Source of the DNA: an uncultured Sphingomonas sp.
Lineage (GTDB): Bacteria > Pseudomonadota > Alphaproteobacteria > Sphingomonadales > Sphingomonadaceae
NCBI RefSeq assembly: GCF_937859915.1
Contig: NZ_CALMAW010000122.1
Coordinates: 1-64,000, forward strand
Reading direction: 5' to 3'
DNA length: 64,000 bases
The notes under the pieces were generated by a model. The model saw nothing but the letters and a program-made list of their open reading frames with translations. It was not told the DNA's origin and did no database searches. Every line of letters begins with the position of its first letter. Positions within the stretch are counted from its first letter, which is position 1. This document shows, piece by piece, positions 52,360 to 62,271 of the stretch. The position numbers and the translations under genes were made by a program.

Positions 52360-55134
52360 TCACGCCTCGCCCCCAGGACCGGGGCCATAATTGACGACCT
52401 TCGCCAGATAGGTCGTGCGCGGCCGCGTGCCGAGCTCCTCGAGCAGCGCATAGTGGCGGGGATCCTGGCGCAGCCTGGCGACATCCGACGCCGGATCGCC
52501 GATATCCCCGAATGCGATCGCCTGTGTCGGGCACGCCGCCTGGCAGGCGGTGACCACCCGACCGATCGGCGTGCCGGAGGCGTCCGCCTCGTGGACCACC
52601 GTCTCGATCCGCTGCACGCAATAGGTGCATTTCTCCATCACCCCGCGCGACCGCACGGTGACATCGGGGTTGCGCTGCGCGGTCGCCGGCGCGGGATCGA
52701 GCTCGCCCCACAGCTCGGCGCCGGCATAGTCGAGGAAGTTGAACCGCCGCACCTTATACGGGCAGTTCGCCTGGCACGTCCGCGTGCCGACGCAGCGGTT
52801 GTAGACCTGGTTGTTGAGCCCCTGCGCATCGTGCACCGAGGCCTCGACCGGGCAGACCGGTTCGCACGGTGCTGTTTCGCACTGCATGCACGGCACCGGC
52901 TGGAAACCGCCGCCCTTGTCGTGCTGATAGCGGTCGACGCGCAGCCAGTGCATGTCGCGGCCGCGGTCGATCTGGTCGGGTCCGATCGCCGGCACATTGT
53001 TCTCGGCCTGGCAGGCAACGACACAGGCGTTGCAGCCGATGCACACCGAGGCGTCGATCACCATTCCCCATTGCGGCGCGGCCGGCGGCCGCGGCGGCCC
53101 GGCGCCGAGCAGCGAGGGGTGCGGCGCGGGCTTGTCCGTCGATTGGCCAGGGCGGACGACGGGATAGAGTTTCTTGATCTCGCCATCGAGTTCGAAGTCG
53201 CGCTGGTTCCGCGGGACATAGGCTCGGCGGCTGGTGGCGGTGAGCGTCAGCGGCGCACTCGTCCAGCCACCGCGCGGGCCGCGCAGGCGAAAGCCGTCCG
53301 CACCCGGCCCGAGCGTCCCGCGCCCGACTGCGATCGGACCGCCCGCGCGGCGGCCATGGCCGAGCGGCAGCGTCGCGACGCCGTCCGCCTGTCCCGGCAC
53401 GATCGTGACCGCGACCTCGACGCCGCCCAGCGACACAAGGTCCGCCTCCGCGAGCGTGAACCGCGCGGCGTCGTTGGCGGACAGCCGCAGCGGCGCACCC
53501 CACATCTGGCGCGTCACCGGATCCGGACATTCCTGCGCCCAGGCATTGGTCGCGCCGCGCCCGTCCCATAGCGTCGGCGATGGTGGCAGCGTGACGATCA
53601 TCGCGACGGGCGTGCGGCCCGGCGCGGGACGCAGGAGCTTGGGCGCGTCCGGCGTCTCGGCCTTTGTCGCCGTATCCGCGATGACGCCCGCGACCAGCGT
53701 GTCGCGCCACCAGCGATCCGGATCGCCGCCAGCCTGCGCACGCCACTGCTGCTGCACGCGCGCATGCTCGTCGATGCGCGGACCGCCCGCGTCGACCAGA
53801 TCGAGCGCCGCCAGCGCCGAGCGCGCCCCGAACAGCGGCTTGATCATCGGCTGGACGAGGCTGGCGCTGCCGTCGGGCCCGCGCAGGTCGCCCCAGCCTT
53901 CGAGACCATGCGCGAGCGGCGCGCGCCAGGTCGTCGCCATCGCGGTCTCGTCGGGGAAGGCGGCGAACGACACGCTCAGCGGCACGCGCCGGAGTGCGTC
54001 GGCGAAACCGAAGGACGGCGGCGCGTGGAGCACCGGGTTGGCGTCGAGCATGATCAGCGACGTCACCCGCCCCGCCGCCATGTCGCGGGTGAGATCGGCG
54101 AGGCTTTCATGGTGGCTCGACGGATCGGGATCGACCGGCGCGATCCAGTCGACGGGGGCGGCAAGCGCATGGTTGATCCACGCCGCCAGCGAATGCGCCT
54201 CGACCGACTGGCCGCGCCCGATCATGACGAGGGCGCGGCCCTGCGCGGCTTTGAGATCGGCAATCAGCCCGACGACGAATTGATGGGCCTCGGACGGCAA
54301 TGCGGGCACAGCGCCGCCCGCCCCAAATGCAGCGGCGACCGTCAGCAGCACGTTGGGGATCAACGCCGGGTGCAAGGCCGTGCGCCGATCGGCACAGATG
54401 CCGGATTGGGTCAGCGATGGCTCAACGGCATAGGTGCGCAGCGGCTTGCCCGCCGCGCGCCGGCGATCCGCCCAGCCGCGCGCGAACGCGATCTGGTCCG
54501 GCCCCGGCCCGAGCGGATCGGCATCGAGCAGCACCAGCACGTCGGTTTCGGCGAGTCGAGGCCGCATCGTCAACTGCCGGCCAAAAGCCAGCTGCGCGCC
54601 ACCGCGCTCGGCATCGTCGTCGATCACTTCGGCACGGACATGGCGCAGCCCCGGCAGCCGCGTCTTCGCCTCCGCAATGCGCGCGAGCAGGGTCGGCGAG
54701 GTCAGCCGCCCGGTGAGCAGCACCGCACCCGCGCCCGCCGACCCCGCCAGCCGTGCGATCAGCGTGCGCTCGAGCATCGGCCAGCCCGAAATGCCCTCGG
54801 GGTCCGCCGGCGCGCGCAGCCGCTGCGGGTCGTAGAGATCGAGGATCGCGGTCTCGACGAACAGGTCGGTCGCGCCCAGGCTGGCGGGATGGTTGGCCGA
54901 GCCCTCGAGCTTGATCGGCCGCCCGTCGACGACCAGCGCGGTCGCGCCGCGACCATAGCCGGCGAGCGCCAGCGTCGTTGCATAGCGGCGCGTGCGCCCG
55001 GCGCGGTCGCCCGCCTCGTCGCGCACCGCGGGGATGATCGGCTGGTCGGGCTTGGAGCAGCCGGCAAGGCTTGCCGCCGCCCCCGCCGCGATCAGCCGCA
55101 GCACCTCGCGCCGGTGCGGATCGAAGCCGGTCAT
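52360..55134 (-). CDS. actB: Alternative complex III subunit ActB (molybdopterin-like plus iron-sulfur)
   Basis: 924-residue periplasmic subunit. A Tat-type signal (DPHRREVLRLIAAGAAASLAGC) opens it. The large N-terminal part resembles molybdopterin oxidoreductases but shows no obvious cofactor-binding Cys/Ser, as in other ActB proteins. The C-terminal domain from about residue 690 carries ferredoxin-like clusters: CIGCNACVVAC, CMQCETAPCEPVC, CVGTRTCQANC and CTYC...CQAAC. Electrons from quinol should pass through it to the heme subunits. The start overlaps the ActA stop (ATGA). Confidence 0.94.
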   Translation of the reverse strand: MTGFDPHRREVLRLIAAGAAASLAGCSKPDQPIIPAVRDEAGDRAGRTRRYATTLALAGYGRGATALVVDGRPIKLEGSANHPASLGATDLFVETAILDLYDPQRLRAPADPEGISGWPMLERTLIARLAGSAGAGAVLLTGRLTSPTLLARIAEAKTRLPGLRHVRAEVIDDDAERGGAQLAFGRQLTMRPRLAETDVLVLLDADPLGPGPDQIAFARGWADRRRAAGKPLRTYAVEPSLTQSGICADRRTALHPALIPNVLLTVAAAFGAGGAVPALPSEAHQFVVGLIADLKAAQGRALVMIGRGQSVEAHSLAAWINHALAAPVDWIAPVDPDPSSHHESLADLTRDMAAGRVTSLIMLDANPVLHAPPSFGFADALRRVPLSVSFAAFPDETAMATTWRAPLAHGLEGWGDLRGPDGSASLVQPMIKPLFGARSALAALDLVDAGGPRIDEHARVQQQWRAQAGGDPDRWWRDTLVAGVIADTATKAETPDAPKLLRPAPGRTPVAMIVTLPPSPTLWDGRGATNAWAQECPDPVTRQMWGAPLRLSANDAARFTLAEADLVSLGGVEVAVTIVPGQADGVATLPLGHGRRAGGPIAVGRGTLGPGADGFRLRGPRGGWTSAPLTLTATSRRAYVPRNQRDFELDGEIKKLYPVVRPGQSTDKPAPHPSLLGAGPPRPPAAPQWGMVIDASVCIGCNACVVACQAENNVPAIGPDQIDRGRDMHWLRVDRYQHDKGGGFQPVPCMQCETAPCEPVCPVEASVHDAQGLNNQVYNRCVGTRTCQANCPYKVRRFNFLDYAGAELWGELDPAPATAQRNPDVTVRSRGVMEKCTYCVQRIETVVHEADASGTPIGRVVTACQAACPTQAIAFGDIGDPASDVARLRQDPRHYALLEELGTRPRTTYLAKVVNYGPGPGGEA

Positions 55135-55793
55135 CGATGGCATGTCGAACAATCCGTCAGCCTGCGCGCGTGCTGCAGCCCGACGACATGCGCATGGATA
55201 CGCCGCGCCTCGTCTTCGGGGATCGACTGCTCATAGGGTTTGGACAGCGTCACGCGATCGGCGGGCACCAGCCGCTTCTCGGGATCGCGGTGGCAATCGA
55301 GGCACCATTGCATCGTCATCGGCGTCGCCTGACGGGTCAGCGGCATCTGCCGCATGTCGCCGTGGCAGGCGGCGCAGGGCACGCCGTTGCGGACATGGAC
55401 ATGGTGGTCGAAATAGACATAGCCGGGCACGCGGTTGACGCGCGACCAGCGCAGCGGCTGACCCGACGCATAGCTTTGTCGCACGGGCGCGAGCATCTGC
55501 GCGTTGGTCCACATCTGCGAATGGCAGGTCATGCAGACCTGCGTGGTGGGCACGGTCGCCTTGGCGCCGGTCTCGACCCCGACATGACAAAAGCGGCAAT
55601 CGATACCGAGCTCCCCGGCATGATGCTTGTGGCTGAACGGCACGGTCTGCTCGGCGAAGCGCCCCTGGCCGGTGACGTAGCCGGTGCGCTGCAATCCGAT
55701 CATCAGCGCGACCAGACCCAGAGGCGCGAGCAGCAGCGCGAACAACGCGACGCGCAGCAGGCTGTTCGCTCCAGGACGAAAGAGCTGCGCCAA
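55131..55793 (-). CDS. actA: Alternative complex III pentaheme cytochrome ActA
   Basis: 220-residue cytochrome c with one N-terminal membrane helix (LLRVALFALLLAPLGLVALMIG). Five CxxCH motifs are present: CRFCH, CMTCH, CAACH, CLDCH and CSTCH, the normal number. VPFSHKHHAGELGIDCRFCH is diagnostic. The start codon is TTG 55793. It is the first gene of the operon, so the 215-bp gap to the divergent MFS gene must contain the operon promoter. I could not identify a specific regulator site there. Confidence 0.93.
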   Translation of the reverse strand: MAQLFRPGANSLLRVALFALLLAPLGLVALMIGLQRTGYVTGQGRFAEQTVPFSHKHHAGELGIDCRFCHVGVETGAKATVPTTQVCMTCHSQMWTNAQMLAPVRQSYASGQPLRWSRVNRVPGYVYFDHHVHVRNGVPCAACHGDMRQMPLTRQATPMTMQWCLDCHRDPEKRLVPADRVTLSKPYEQSIPEDEARRIHAHVVGLQHARRLTDCSTCHR

Positions 55794-56009
55794 GCCGTTG
55801 TCTATCCCCCTGCCCCGCCCCGATGCGGTGCCCGGTCAACGCGCATGCCGACAAACGTTTCCGCACCCATTGCAAAGGATTGCCGTTGATTTGTCGGTCC
55901 TGTGGCGCGAAGGGCGGAGACGCCGAGCGTGCCGTCCGTATTTAGAGCCAGCCATCATCATGCCACCGCTCACCCATCGCCCGTCCCCGTATCGGATCGA
56001 CCGCTGACC
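55794..56009. other. Divergent promoter region of the Act-caa3 operon and efflux operon
   Basis: 216 bp between the TTG of actA and the ATG of the MFS gene. No convincing operator or sigma-factor site is seen. A TTGATTTGTC stretch near 55890 resembles half of an FNR box only. Confidence 0.4.
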
Positions 56010-57560
56010 ATGGACGTGCGGCGCCTGGTCGGTCTGGGCGGGATATTGGCGGCGGCGATCCTCGCGCAGCTCAACGACCAGGTGCTGACCAGCGCGCTGC
56101 CCGATGTCTCGGGCGGCTTCGGGCTCGGCCATGATCCGGCGAGCTGGTTGGGCACGGTCTATATCAATGGCGAGGTGATCGGCATGATCGTCGCGCCCTC
56201 GCTCGGGCTCGGCTTCTCCTTCCGCCGCTTCGCGCTGTTCGCGGTCGCGTTGTCGACCCTGTCGACGCTGGCGATGCCGCTCGCGCCCTCGATCGGCCCG
56301 CTGCTTGGCCTCCGCTTCCTGCAGGGGCTGGCGGCGGGCTTCACCATTCCCTTGCTGATGACCACCGCGCTGCGCGTGCTCGATCCGCCGATCCGGCTGT
56401 ACGGCCTCGCCTGCTACGCGCTGACCGCGACCTTCACGCCCAATCTCGCGACCACGCTCGCGGCGCTGTGGACCGACGGCGTGCGCGACTATCGCTTCGT
56501 CTTCTTCGAGGCGCTGCCGCTCGGCGTGATCGCGGCGGTGCCGATCTGGTGGGGAATGCAACAGGACCCGCCCAATTACGAGCGGCTCAGGAAATTCGAC
56601 TGGCTGGGCGCGCTGCTTGTCGCGGTCGGCTTCGGCGCGCTGTCGATCGTGCTCGAACAGGGGGACCGGCTCGACTGGTTCAACTCGCAGCTGATCGCGA
56701 CGCTCACCTTGGTCGCGGTGGTCGCCATCCCCTGGTTCCTGATCCACGAGACCTACGCAAAAGTGCCGCTGATCCGGCTCGATCTCTTCAAGCGCCGCAA
56801 TTTCGCCTATGCCTCGATCACGCTGATCCTGTTCCTGATCATCGCGCTGTCGGCCTCGGCGGTGCCGATCGCCTATCTGACCCAGGTGCAGGGCTATCGG
56901 CCGCTGCAGGCGCATGTCGTGACGCTCGAGATCGCCGCGTCGCAGCTCGTGCTGCTGCCCGCGACCGCGCTGCTGCTCGACGTCGAGTGGGTCGATTCGC
57001 GCTGGGTGAGCGCGGTCGGCTTCGCGTGCATCCTCGTCTCGTGCATCGGCAAGGCGTTCCTCACCCCCGACTGGCAGACCGACCAGTTCCTGGTGTGGCA
57101 GGCGCTCGACGCGATCGGCTTCCCGCTCGTCGCGATGCCGCTGCTGATGATGGCGACCAATGTGCTGGCGCCCGAGGAGGGGCCGTTCGCCTCCGCGATG
57201 ATCAATGCGCCGCGCGCGGTGGCCGAGGCGATCGGCGTCGGGGTGCTCGCGCTGATCGATCGCTGGCGCGGCGCGCTGCACCGGACGCGGATCCTCGAGA
57301 CGCTGGGCGCGGACCGGTTGAACGTCGTGCAGGCCGCGCCGATCCCTGGTGCCTCGCTGCCTGCGCTGACGCCGGCTGGCAGGCCGAGCGCGCCAGGGGC
57401 GCTCGAGGCGCTCAACCGCGGGGTCGAGGCGGCGGTGACGACGTTGACGACGATCGACACCTATCTGATCCTGGCCGCGGTCGTCGTATTCATGATGATC
57501 GTGCTGGCGGTGCTGCCCGAGCGCACCTATCCGCCGCGTATCGCACTCGCCGGACATTGA
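56010..57560 (+). CDS. MFS efflux transporter, DHA2/EmrB type
   Basis: 516-residue, 14-helix drug:proton antiporter. The first helix carries LAQLNDQVLTSALPDVSGGFG, and the segment GRFLQGLAAG-like LRFLQGLAAGFTIPLLM is motif C-region typical. It forms a tripartite pump with the periplasmic adaptor and outer-membrane channel encoded next (9-bp gap, then GTGA overlap). ATG 56010 is the homologous start. The substrate is unknown. Confidence 0.92.
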   Translation: MDVRRLVGLGGILAAAILAQLNDQVLTSALPDVSGGFGLGHDPASWLGTVYINGEVIGMIVAPSLGLGFSFRRFALFAVALSTLSTLAMPLAPSIGPLLGLRFLQGLAAGFTIPLLMTTALRVLDPPIRLYGLACYALTATFTPNLATTLAALWTDGVRDYRFVFFEALPLGVIAAVPIWWGMQQDPPNYERLRKFDWLGALLVAVGFGALSIVLEQGDRLDWFNSQLIATLTLVAVVAIPWFLIHETYAKVPLIRLDLFKRRNFAYASITLILFLIIALSASAVPIAYLTQVQGYRPLQAHVVTLEIAASQLVLLPATALLLDVEWVDSRWVSAVGFACILVSCIGKAFLTPDWQTDQFLVWQALDAIGFPLVAMPLLMMATNVLAPEEGPFASAMINAPRAVAEAIGVGVLALIDRWRGALHRTRILETLGADRLNVVQAAPIPGASLPALTPAGRPSAPGALEALNRGVEAAVTTLTTIDTYLILAAVVVFMMIVLAVLPERTYPPRIALAGH

Positions 57561-57568
57561 GGGGGCAT

Positions 57569-58732
57569 ATGGCCGACGACGACACCGACAAACCCGACGA
57601 CGAGAAGCAGAAGCAGCAGGAGGAGCACGACAAGCGCGAGCAGGAGAAGCAGGCGCGGTCGGCGCGCTGGCCGTGGGTCCTCGCCGGCGTCGTGGTGCTG
57701 GTCTTCGTGATCGTCGTACTGCTGATCATCTTCCTGCCGCGCGCCAAGGTGAAGACCGACGACGCCTATGTCACCGCGCATTATGCGATGGTGGCGCCGC
57801 GTGTCTCGGGTCAGGTCTCCGGCATCCATGTCGACGACAATCAGAACGTCCGCCGCGGGCAATTGCTCGTCACGATCGACGACCGCGACTATCGCGCCTC
57901 GCTCGACCAGGCCGAGGCGGCGCTGGCGGCCGACCATGCGCAGGTCGATCAGGCGAGCGCGCAGGTGTCGCGCCAACCCTCGATCATCCGCCAGTCGCAG
58001 GCGCAGGTCGATGCCGCGCGCGCCAAGCTCGGCCTGTCGAACGCGGATCAGCGGCGCTATGCCAACCTCGCCGCGACCGGCGCGGGCACCGTCCAGCAGC
58101 ACCAGCAGGCCGACGCCACCCAGGCGCAGGACCGCGCCTCGCTCGAATCGGCCGAGGCCGATCTCGACGCGGCGCGCCACCAGCTCGATGCGCTGAAAGC
58201 CAACCGCACGACGGCGCTTGCCAAGGTCCAGGCGGACCAGGCGCAGATCGAGCAGGCCAGGCTCAACCTGTCCTACACGCGCATCACGGCCCCGATCGAC
58301 GGCGTCGTCGACCAGCGCAGCGTCCAGCTCGGCAATTTCGTCAGCCCGGGCGGCGCGCTGATGATCGTCGTGCCGCTGCACCAGGCCTATATCGAGGCCA
58401 ATTACCGCGAGATCGCGCTGCGCCACATGCATCCAGGCCAGCATGTCCGCATCCATCTCGACGCCTATGACGTCTGGCTCGACGGCTATGTCGAGAGCCT
58501 GCCCGCGGCCTCGGGCGGCGCGCTGTCGCCGATCCCGCCCAACAATGCGACGGGCAATTTCACCAAGATCGTCCAGCGCCTGCCGGTCAAGATCGTGCCC
58601 TATCCCAACCAGCCGCTCGCCCGGCTGCTCAGGATCGGCATGTCGGTGGAAACGATCGTCGACACGCATCTCGACGACGTCGCGGCGGCGCACCGGCGGG
58701 CGGCGCCCGGCCAAGTGGTGGCGCCGCAGTGA
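57569..58732 (+). CDS. HlyD/EmrA family membrane fusion protein
   Basis: 387-residue periplasmic adaptor. A charged cytoplasmic N-terminus (DDDTDKPDDEKQKQQEE) precedes one membrane helix (VLAGVVVLVFVIVVLLIIF). The barrel-sandwich motif is VSGQVSGIHVDDNQNVRRGQLL, the long Gln/Ala-rich coiled coil spans residues 125-235, and LSYTRITAPIDGVV follows. It bridges the EmrB-like transporter and NodT-like channel. GGGGG precedes the ATG. Confidence 0.94.
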   Translation: MADDDTDKPDDEKQKQQEEHDKREQEKQARSARWPWVLAGVVVLVFVIVVLLIIFLPRAKVKTDDAYVTAHYAMVAPRVSGQVSGIHVDDNQNVRRGQLLVTIDDRDYRASLDQAEAALAADHAQVDQASAQVSRQPSIIRQSQAQVDAARAKLGLSNADQRRYANLAATGAGTVQQHQQADATQAQDRASLESAEADLDAARHQLDALKANRTTALAKVQADQAQIEQARLNLSYTRITAPIDGVVDQRSVQLGNFVSPGGALMIVVPLHQAYIEANYREIALRHMHPGQHVRIHLDAYDVWLDGYVESLPAASGGALSPIPPNNATGNFTKIVQRLPVKIVPYPNQPLARLLRIGMSVETIVDTHLDDVAAAHRRAAPGQVVAPQ

Positions 58733-60174
58733 CGTCTCCCTCCCCGTGGGGGTTGCTCAAGCGCTTTGCTCCCCTGCTGCTGCTCGCGGGCTGTACCGTC
58801 GGCCCCAATTTCGAGCGGCCCAAGATCGACTCGCCTAGCGCGTACGGCGCCGAACCCACCAACGTCCCCAGCCGCACCTATGGCGGCGAGGTCGATACGG
58901 CCTGGTGGACCAATTTCCGCGATCCCGAGCTCAGCTCGCTGGTCGACCGGCTGGCCAAGCAGAATCTCGACCTGCAGAGCGCCGCCGAGCGCATCGCGCA
59001 GTCGCGCGCGCAACGCGACGTCGCCGCGTCGCAGGGCCTGCCGCACATCGATGCGACCCCCAAATATACCCGCGAGCGCGAGAGCCTCAACGGCACGCCC
59101 TCGCTGGTCACGCCGGCGCCGGGCGCGCCGCTCGCGTTCAACCTGTTCCAGCCGATGGTCAGCGCCGGCTGGGAGCTCGACCTGTTCGGCCGCGTCCGCC
59201 GCGCGGTCGAGGCCGCCGGCGCGCAGACCCAGGCCGCGATCGAGGCGCGGCGCGGCATCGCATTGTCGGCGATCGCCGAGCTGGCGCAGGATTATATGCA
59301 GCTGCGCCAGCTCCAGCGCGAAGAGGCGTTCGTCCGCGACAATCTGGCGCTGTCGCAAAAGCGCATCGCCCTGGTGCGCAACCGATTCGCCAACGGCGTC
59401 GCGACCACGCTCGACCTCGCGCAGGCCGAGGCGCAGGCCTCGACGATCGCGCAGGATCTGCCGACATTGCGGTCGCAGCAGGCGCAGATGATCAACGCGA
59501 TCGGGCTGCTGCTCGCCGAGCCGCCGCGCAGCCTACTCGACGAGCTGACCCGGCCCGCGGTCCAGCCGCCGGTCCCACCAATCGTCCCGGTCGGCCTGCC
59601 CGGCGAACTGATGCGCCGCCGCCCCGACATCCGCGAGGCCGAGGCCGATCTCCATGCCGCGACCGCCGAGACCGGCGTCGCGGTCGCATCCTTCTATCCC
59701 GACATCTCGCTGTCGGGCAGCTTCGGCTTCGAGAGCCTCAAGACCAGCACGCTGTTCGACTGGGCGTCGCGCGTGTTCATGGTCGGGCCGACGGTCGACC
59801 TGCCGATCTTCGAGGGCGGGCGGCTCAAGGGCACGCTCAAGCTGCGCAAGGCGCAGCAGCGCGAAGCCGCGATCCAGTATCGCAAGGTGGTGCTGCAGGC
59901 GTGGCACGACGTCGACAATGCGCTCACCGCCTATGCCGAGGCCCAGCACGCGCAGGCCGACACGCTGACGACGACGCAGGCGGACGCGCGCGCGCTCAGG
60001 GCGGCCGAGCAGCAATATGCCGAGGGGGTCACGACGTTCATCGACGTGATCCAGGCGCAGACCGCGCTGCTGCAGAGCCAGGATGCGGGGGCGCGCGCCA
60101 ATGCCCGCGTCGAGATCGCGCTGGTCTCGCTCTACAAGGCACTCGGCGGCGGCTGGGAGACGGTGGCGCAATAA
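58729..60174 (+). CDS. NodT/OprM-family outer membrane efflux lipoprotein
   Basis: 481-residue TolC-like channel. Signal and lipobox LLLLAGC (Cys near residue 22) are followed by TVGPNFERPKI, the standard family start. Two outer-membrane efflux repeats contain helical barrels (LVDRLAKQNLDLQSAAERI and RRRPDIREAEADLHAATA). GTG 58729 overlaps the adaptor stop. It completes an EmrAB-type pump. Confidence 0.94.
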   Translation: MTSPSPWGLLKRFAPLLLLAGCTVGPNFERPKIDSPSAYGAEPTNVPSRTYGGEVDTAWWTNFRDPELSSLVDRLAKQNLDLQSAAERIAQSRAQRDVAASQGLPHIDATPKYTRERESLNGTPSLVTPAPGAPLAFNLFQPMVSAGWELDLFGRVRRAVEAAGAQTQAAIEARRGIALSAIAELAQDYMQLRQLQREEAFVRDNLALSQKRIALVRNRFANGVATTLDLAQAEAQASTIAQDLPTLRSQQAQMINAIGLLLAEPPRSLLDELTRPAVQPPVPPIVPVGLPGELMRRRPDIREAEADLHAATAETGVAVASFYPDISLSGSFGFESLKTSTLFDWASRVFMVGPTVDLPIFEGGRLKGTLKLRKAQQREAAIQYRKVVLQAWHDVDNALTAYAEAQHAQADTLTTTQADARALRAAEQQYAEGVTTFIDVIQAQTALLQSQDAGARANARVEIALVSLYKALGGGWETVAQ

Positions 60175-60231
60175 GCGCTTTCGCGGCGGACGGTGCCGGA
60201 TATGCTGGTGACGCGTCCACGGAGCGATTCG

Positions 60232-60987
60232 GTGAAGACTGTCGCGATCCTGCTGGCCCTGCTCACGGCGGCGTCCGCCGCTGCGGCCCCGCCGCGCCAG
60301 CCGACGTCGCCCGACGACGCGCTGTGCCGGATCCAATTCAAAAGCGCCGTCGCAGGGCGGCCGGCCGCCGATATCGCCGCGCCGTGCTGGCGCATCGGGC
60401 CGATCGCGCTCGGCATGCGCGAGGCGGCGGTCGAGCAGCGGATCGGCCGTCCCGTCGCCACCACCGACCGATCGACCACCATGCCCGGGCCTCATCGCGT
60501 CTTCCATGCGACGCTGCACGCCTTTTCGGCGATGCCCGACGCGCCGGTGCAAAATGGCCGCGCGCGGCTCCGTCTGACCAAATTGCTCTATGACGACGGC
60601 ACGCTCGTCGCGATCGACACGGCGCCCGGTGCGCGCATCGACGGGTTCGCCTGCCCGGTGGGCGCCACATCCTCCGCCACTGCCAACAACGTCGAGATCG
60701 ACGCGCGCACCGGGCCGCTCCTGCGCTTCGCGACCGTCGAGGCGGGCGATCCGCTGGCCTCACTCGGCCGTGTGTTCGGCAAACCCCCTTTAGGTAATCG
60801 GTCGCGCGACTGGTTCACCTATCTGCCGGTGCCGATCGGTGTCGCGGTCGATCCCGATCGCGCCGCGATCCTGGGCTTCACCATCGCCACCGACGACCAG
60901 GCGCTGACCAGCGCGGCGCTTCCCATAGTGCATCTGCAGCGTGACGCCGCCTGCTCGCTGATCGCGATCCAGTTCGCGCTGCGCTGA
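60232..60987 (+). CDS. Exported hypothetical protein, 251 residues
   Basis: A signal peptide (VKTVAILLALLTAASAAAA) is followed by a soluble domain with Cys residues (DALCRIQF, APCWRIGPIALG, GFACPVG) that could form disulfides. No known domain is recognised. GGAG lies 7 nt before GTG 60232. It is 58 bp after the efflux channel and may share its transcript, but its link to the pump is uncertain. Confidence 0.72.
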   Translation: MKTVAILLALLTAASAAAAPPRQPTSPDDALCRIQFKSAVAGRPAADIAAPCWRIGPIALGMREAAVEQRIGRPVATTDRSTTMPGPHRVFHATLHAFSAMPDAPVQNGRARLRLTKLLYDDGTLVAIDTAPGARIDGFACPVGATSSATANNVEIDARTGPLLRFATVEAGDPLASLGRVFGKPPLGNRSRDWFTYLPVPIGVAVDPDRAAILGFTIATDDQALTSAALPIVHLQRDAACSLIAIQFALR

Positions 60988-61017
60988 TACGACCCCGAAG
61001 AGGAAGGGGACGACGTC

Positions 61018-62271
61018 CTAGCGGTACCGTTCCAGCGACAGATCATGGAACGCGATCTCCGGCGGCTTGCCGCTCATCAGGTCCGCAAGCAGCCGCCCCG
61101 ATCCGCAGGCCATCGTCCAGCCGAGCGTGCCGTGGCCGGTGTTGAGGAACAGATTGGCGAGCCCGGTCGCGCCGACGATCGGCGGGCCGTCGGGGGTCAT
61201 CGGGCGCAGGCCGCTCCACAAGGGTACGTCGCGATGATCGCCGGCGCCGGGAAAGAAATCCTCGAGCGCGTGGATCAGCGTCGCGCGGCGCACGTCGGGG
61301 CGATCGGTGGTGTAGCCCGAGATCTCGGCCATGCCGCCGACGCGGATGCGGTCGCCCAGCCGGGTAATCGCGATCTTGTAGGTCTCGTGCATCAGCGTCG
61401 AGATCGGCGCGCGGCTCTCCTCGACGATCGGCACGGTGATCGAATAGCCCTTCACCGGATAGACCGGCAGGCGAAGCCCGAGCGGCGCCACCAGCGCGCG
61501 TGAAAAACTGCCGAGCGCGACGACATAGCGGTCCGCCTCGATCGGCCCCTTGTCGGTCCGCACCGCGCTGACCTGTCCGCCCTCGGTCTCGATCGCACTG
61601 ATCGTCGTGTCGAGGCGGAAGGCGACGCCCATGTCCTGGCAGATCGCCGCCAGCGCGCTGGTGAACAGGAAACAGTCGCCGGTCTCGTCATTGGGCAGCC
61701 GCAACCCGCCGACGATCTTGTCCAGCGCGCCGGCGAGACCGGGTTCGGCGGCAACGCAGCCGGCGGGGTCGAGCACCTCGTAGGGCACCCCGCCCTTGGC
61801 CAGCACGTCGACATCCTTGGCGACCCCGTCGAGCTGCTTGGACTTGGTGAACACCTGCAGCGTGCCGAGCGCGCGGCCGTCATAGTCGATGGCCTCAGTG
61901 CCGCGCAGCGCGATCAGCGCGTCGCGGCTATATTCGGCCAAGCGGACCATGCGGTCCTTGTTGATCGCATAGCGCGCCGCGGTGCAGTTGCGCAGCATCG
62001 CAACCAGCCAGCCGACCATCGTCGCATCGGGGCGCAGCCGCAGGATCAGCGGGGCATGCTGCGCAAGCAGCCAGCCGATCGCCTTTGCGGGGACGCCCGG
62101 CGCCGCCCAGGGCGAGGCATAGCCGGGCGAGATCTCGCCGGCATTGGCGAAGCTCGTCTCCAGCGCGACGCTGGGCTGACGCTCGATGACGGTGACCTGA
62201 TGGCCTTCGCGCGCCAGATAATAGGCCGTGGTGACGCCGATCACGCCGCCGCCGAGCACCGCGATCTTCAT
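61018..62271 (-). CDS. dadA: D-amino acid dehydrogenase small subunit
   Basis: 417-residue FAD enzyme that oxidises D-alanine and other D-amino acids to keto acids, feeding electrons to the respiratory chain. The FAD motif is [16 protein letters not shown] at the N-terminus, followed by [22 protein letters not shown]. The C-terminal [16 protein letters not shown] and [18 protein letters not shown] are diagnostic. The start overlaps the alanine racemase stop (ATGA), so racemase and dehydrogenase act as an L-alanine catabolic pair. Confidence 0.96.
   Translation of the reverse strand: MKIAVLGGGVIGVTTAYYLAREGHQVTVIERQPSVALETSFANAGEISPGYASPWAAPGVPAKAIGWLLAQHAPLILRLRPDATMVGWLVAMLRNCTAARYAINKDRMVRLAEYSRDALIALRGTEAIDYDGRALGTLQVFTKSKQLDGVAKDVDVLAKGGVPYEVLDPAGCVAAEPGLAGALDKIVGGLRLPNDETGDCFLFTSALAAICQDMGVAFRLDTTISAIETEGGQVSAVRTDKGPIEADRYVVALGSFSRALVAPLGLRLPVYPVKGYSITVPIVEESRAPISTLMHETYKIAITRLGDRIRVGGMAEISGYTTDRPDVRRATLIHALEDFFPGAGDHRDVPLWSGLRPMTPDGPPIVGATGLANLFLNTGHGTLGWTMACGSGRLLADLMSGKPPEIAFHDLSLERYR

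Noticed and set aside
55885..55905. Possible FNR/Anr box upstream of the Act-caa3 operon
   Set aside because: Only one half site (TTGAT) is present. The second half needed for TTGAT-N4-ATCAA is missing.
55836..57557. 573-codon minus-strand open frame opposite the EmrB-like transporter
   Set aside because: It is very rich in Arg, Asp, Gln, Gly and His with no domain. The plus strand encodes a clear 14-helix transporter. Long antisense frames are expected at this GC content.
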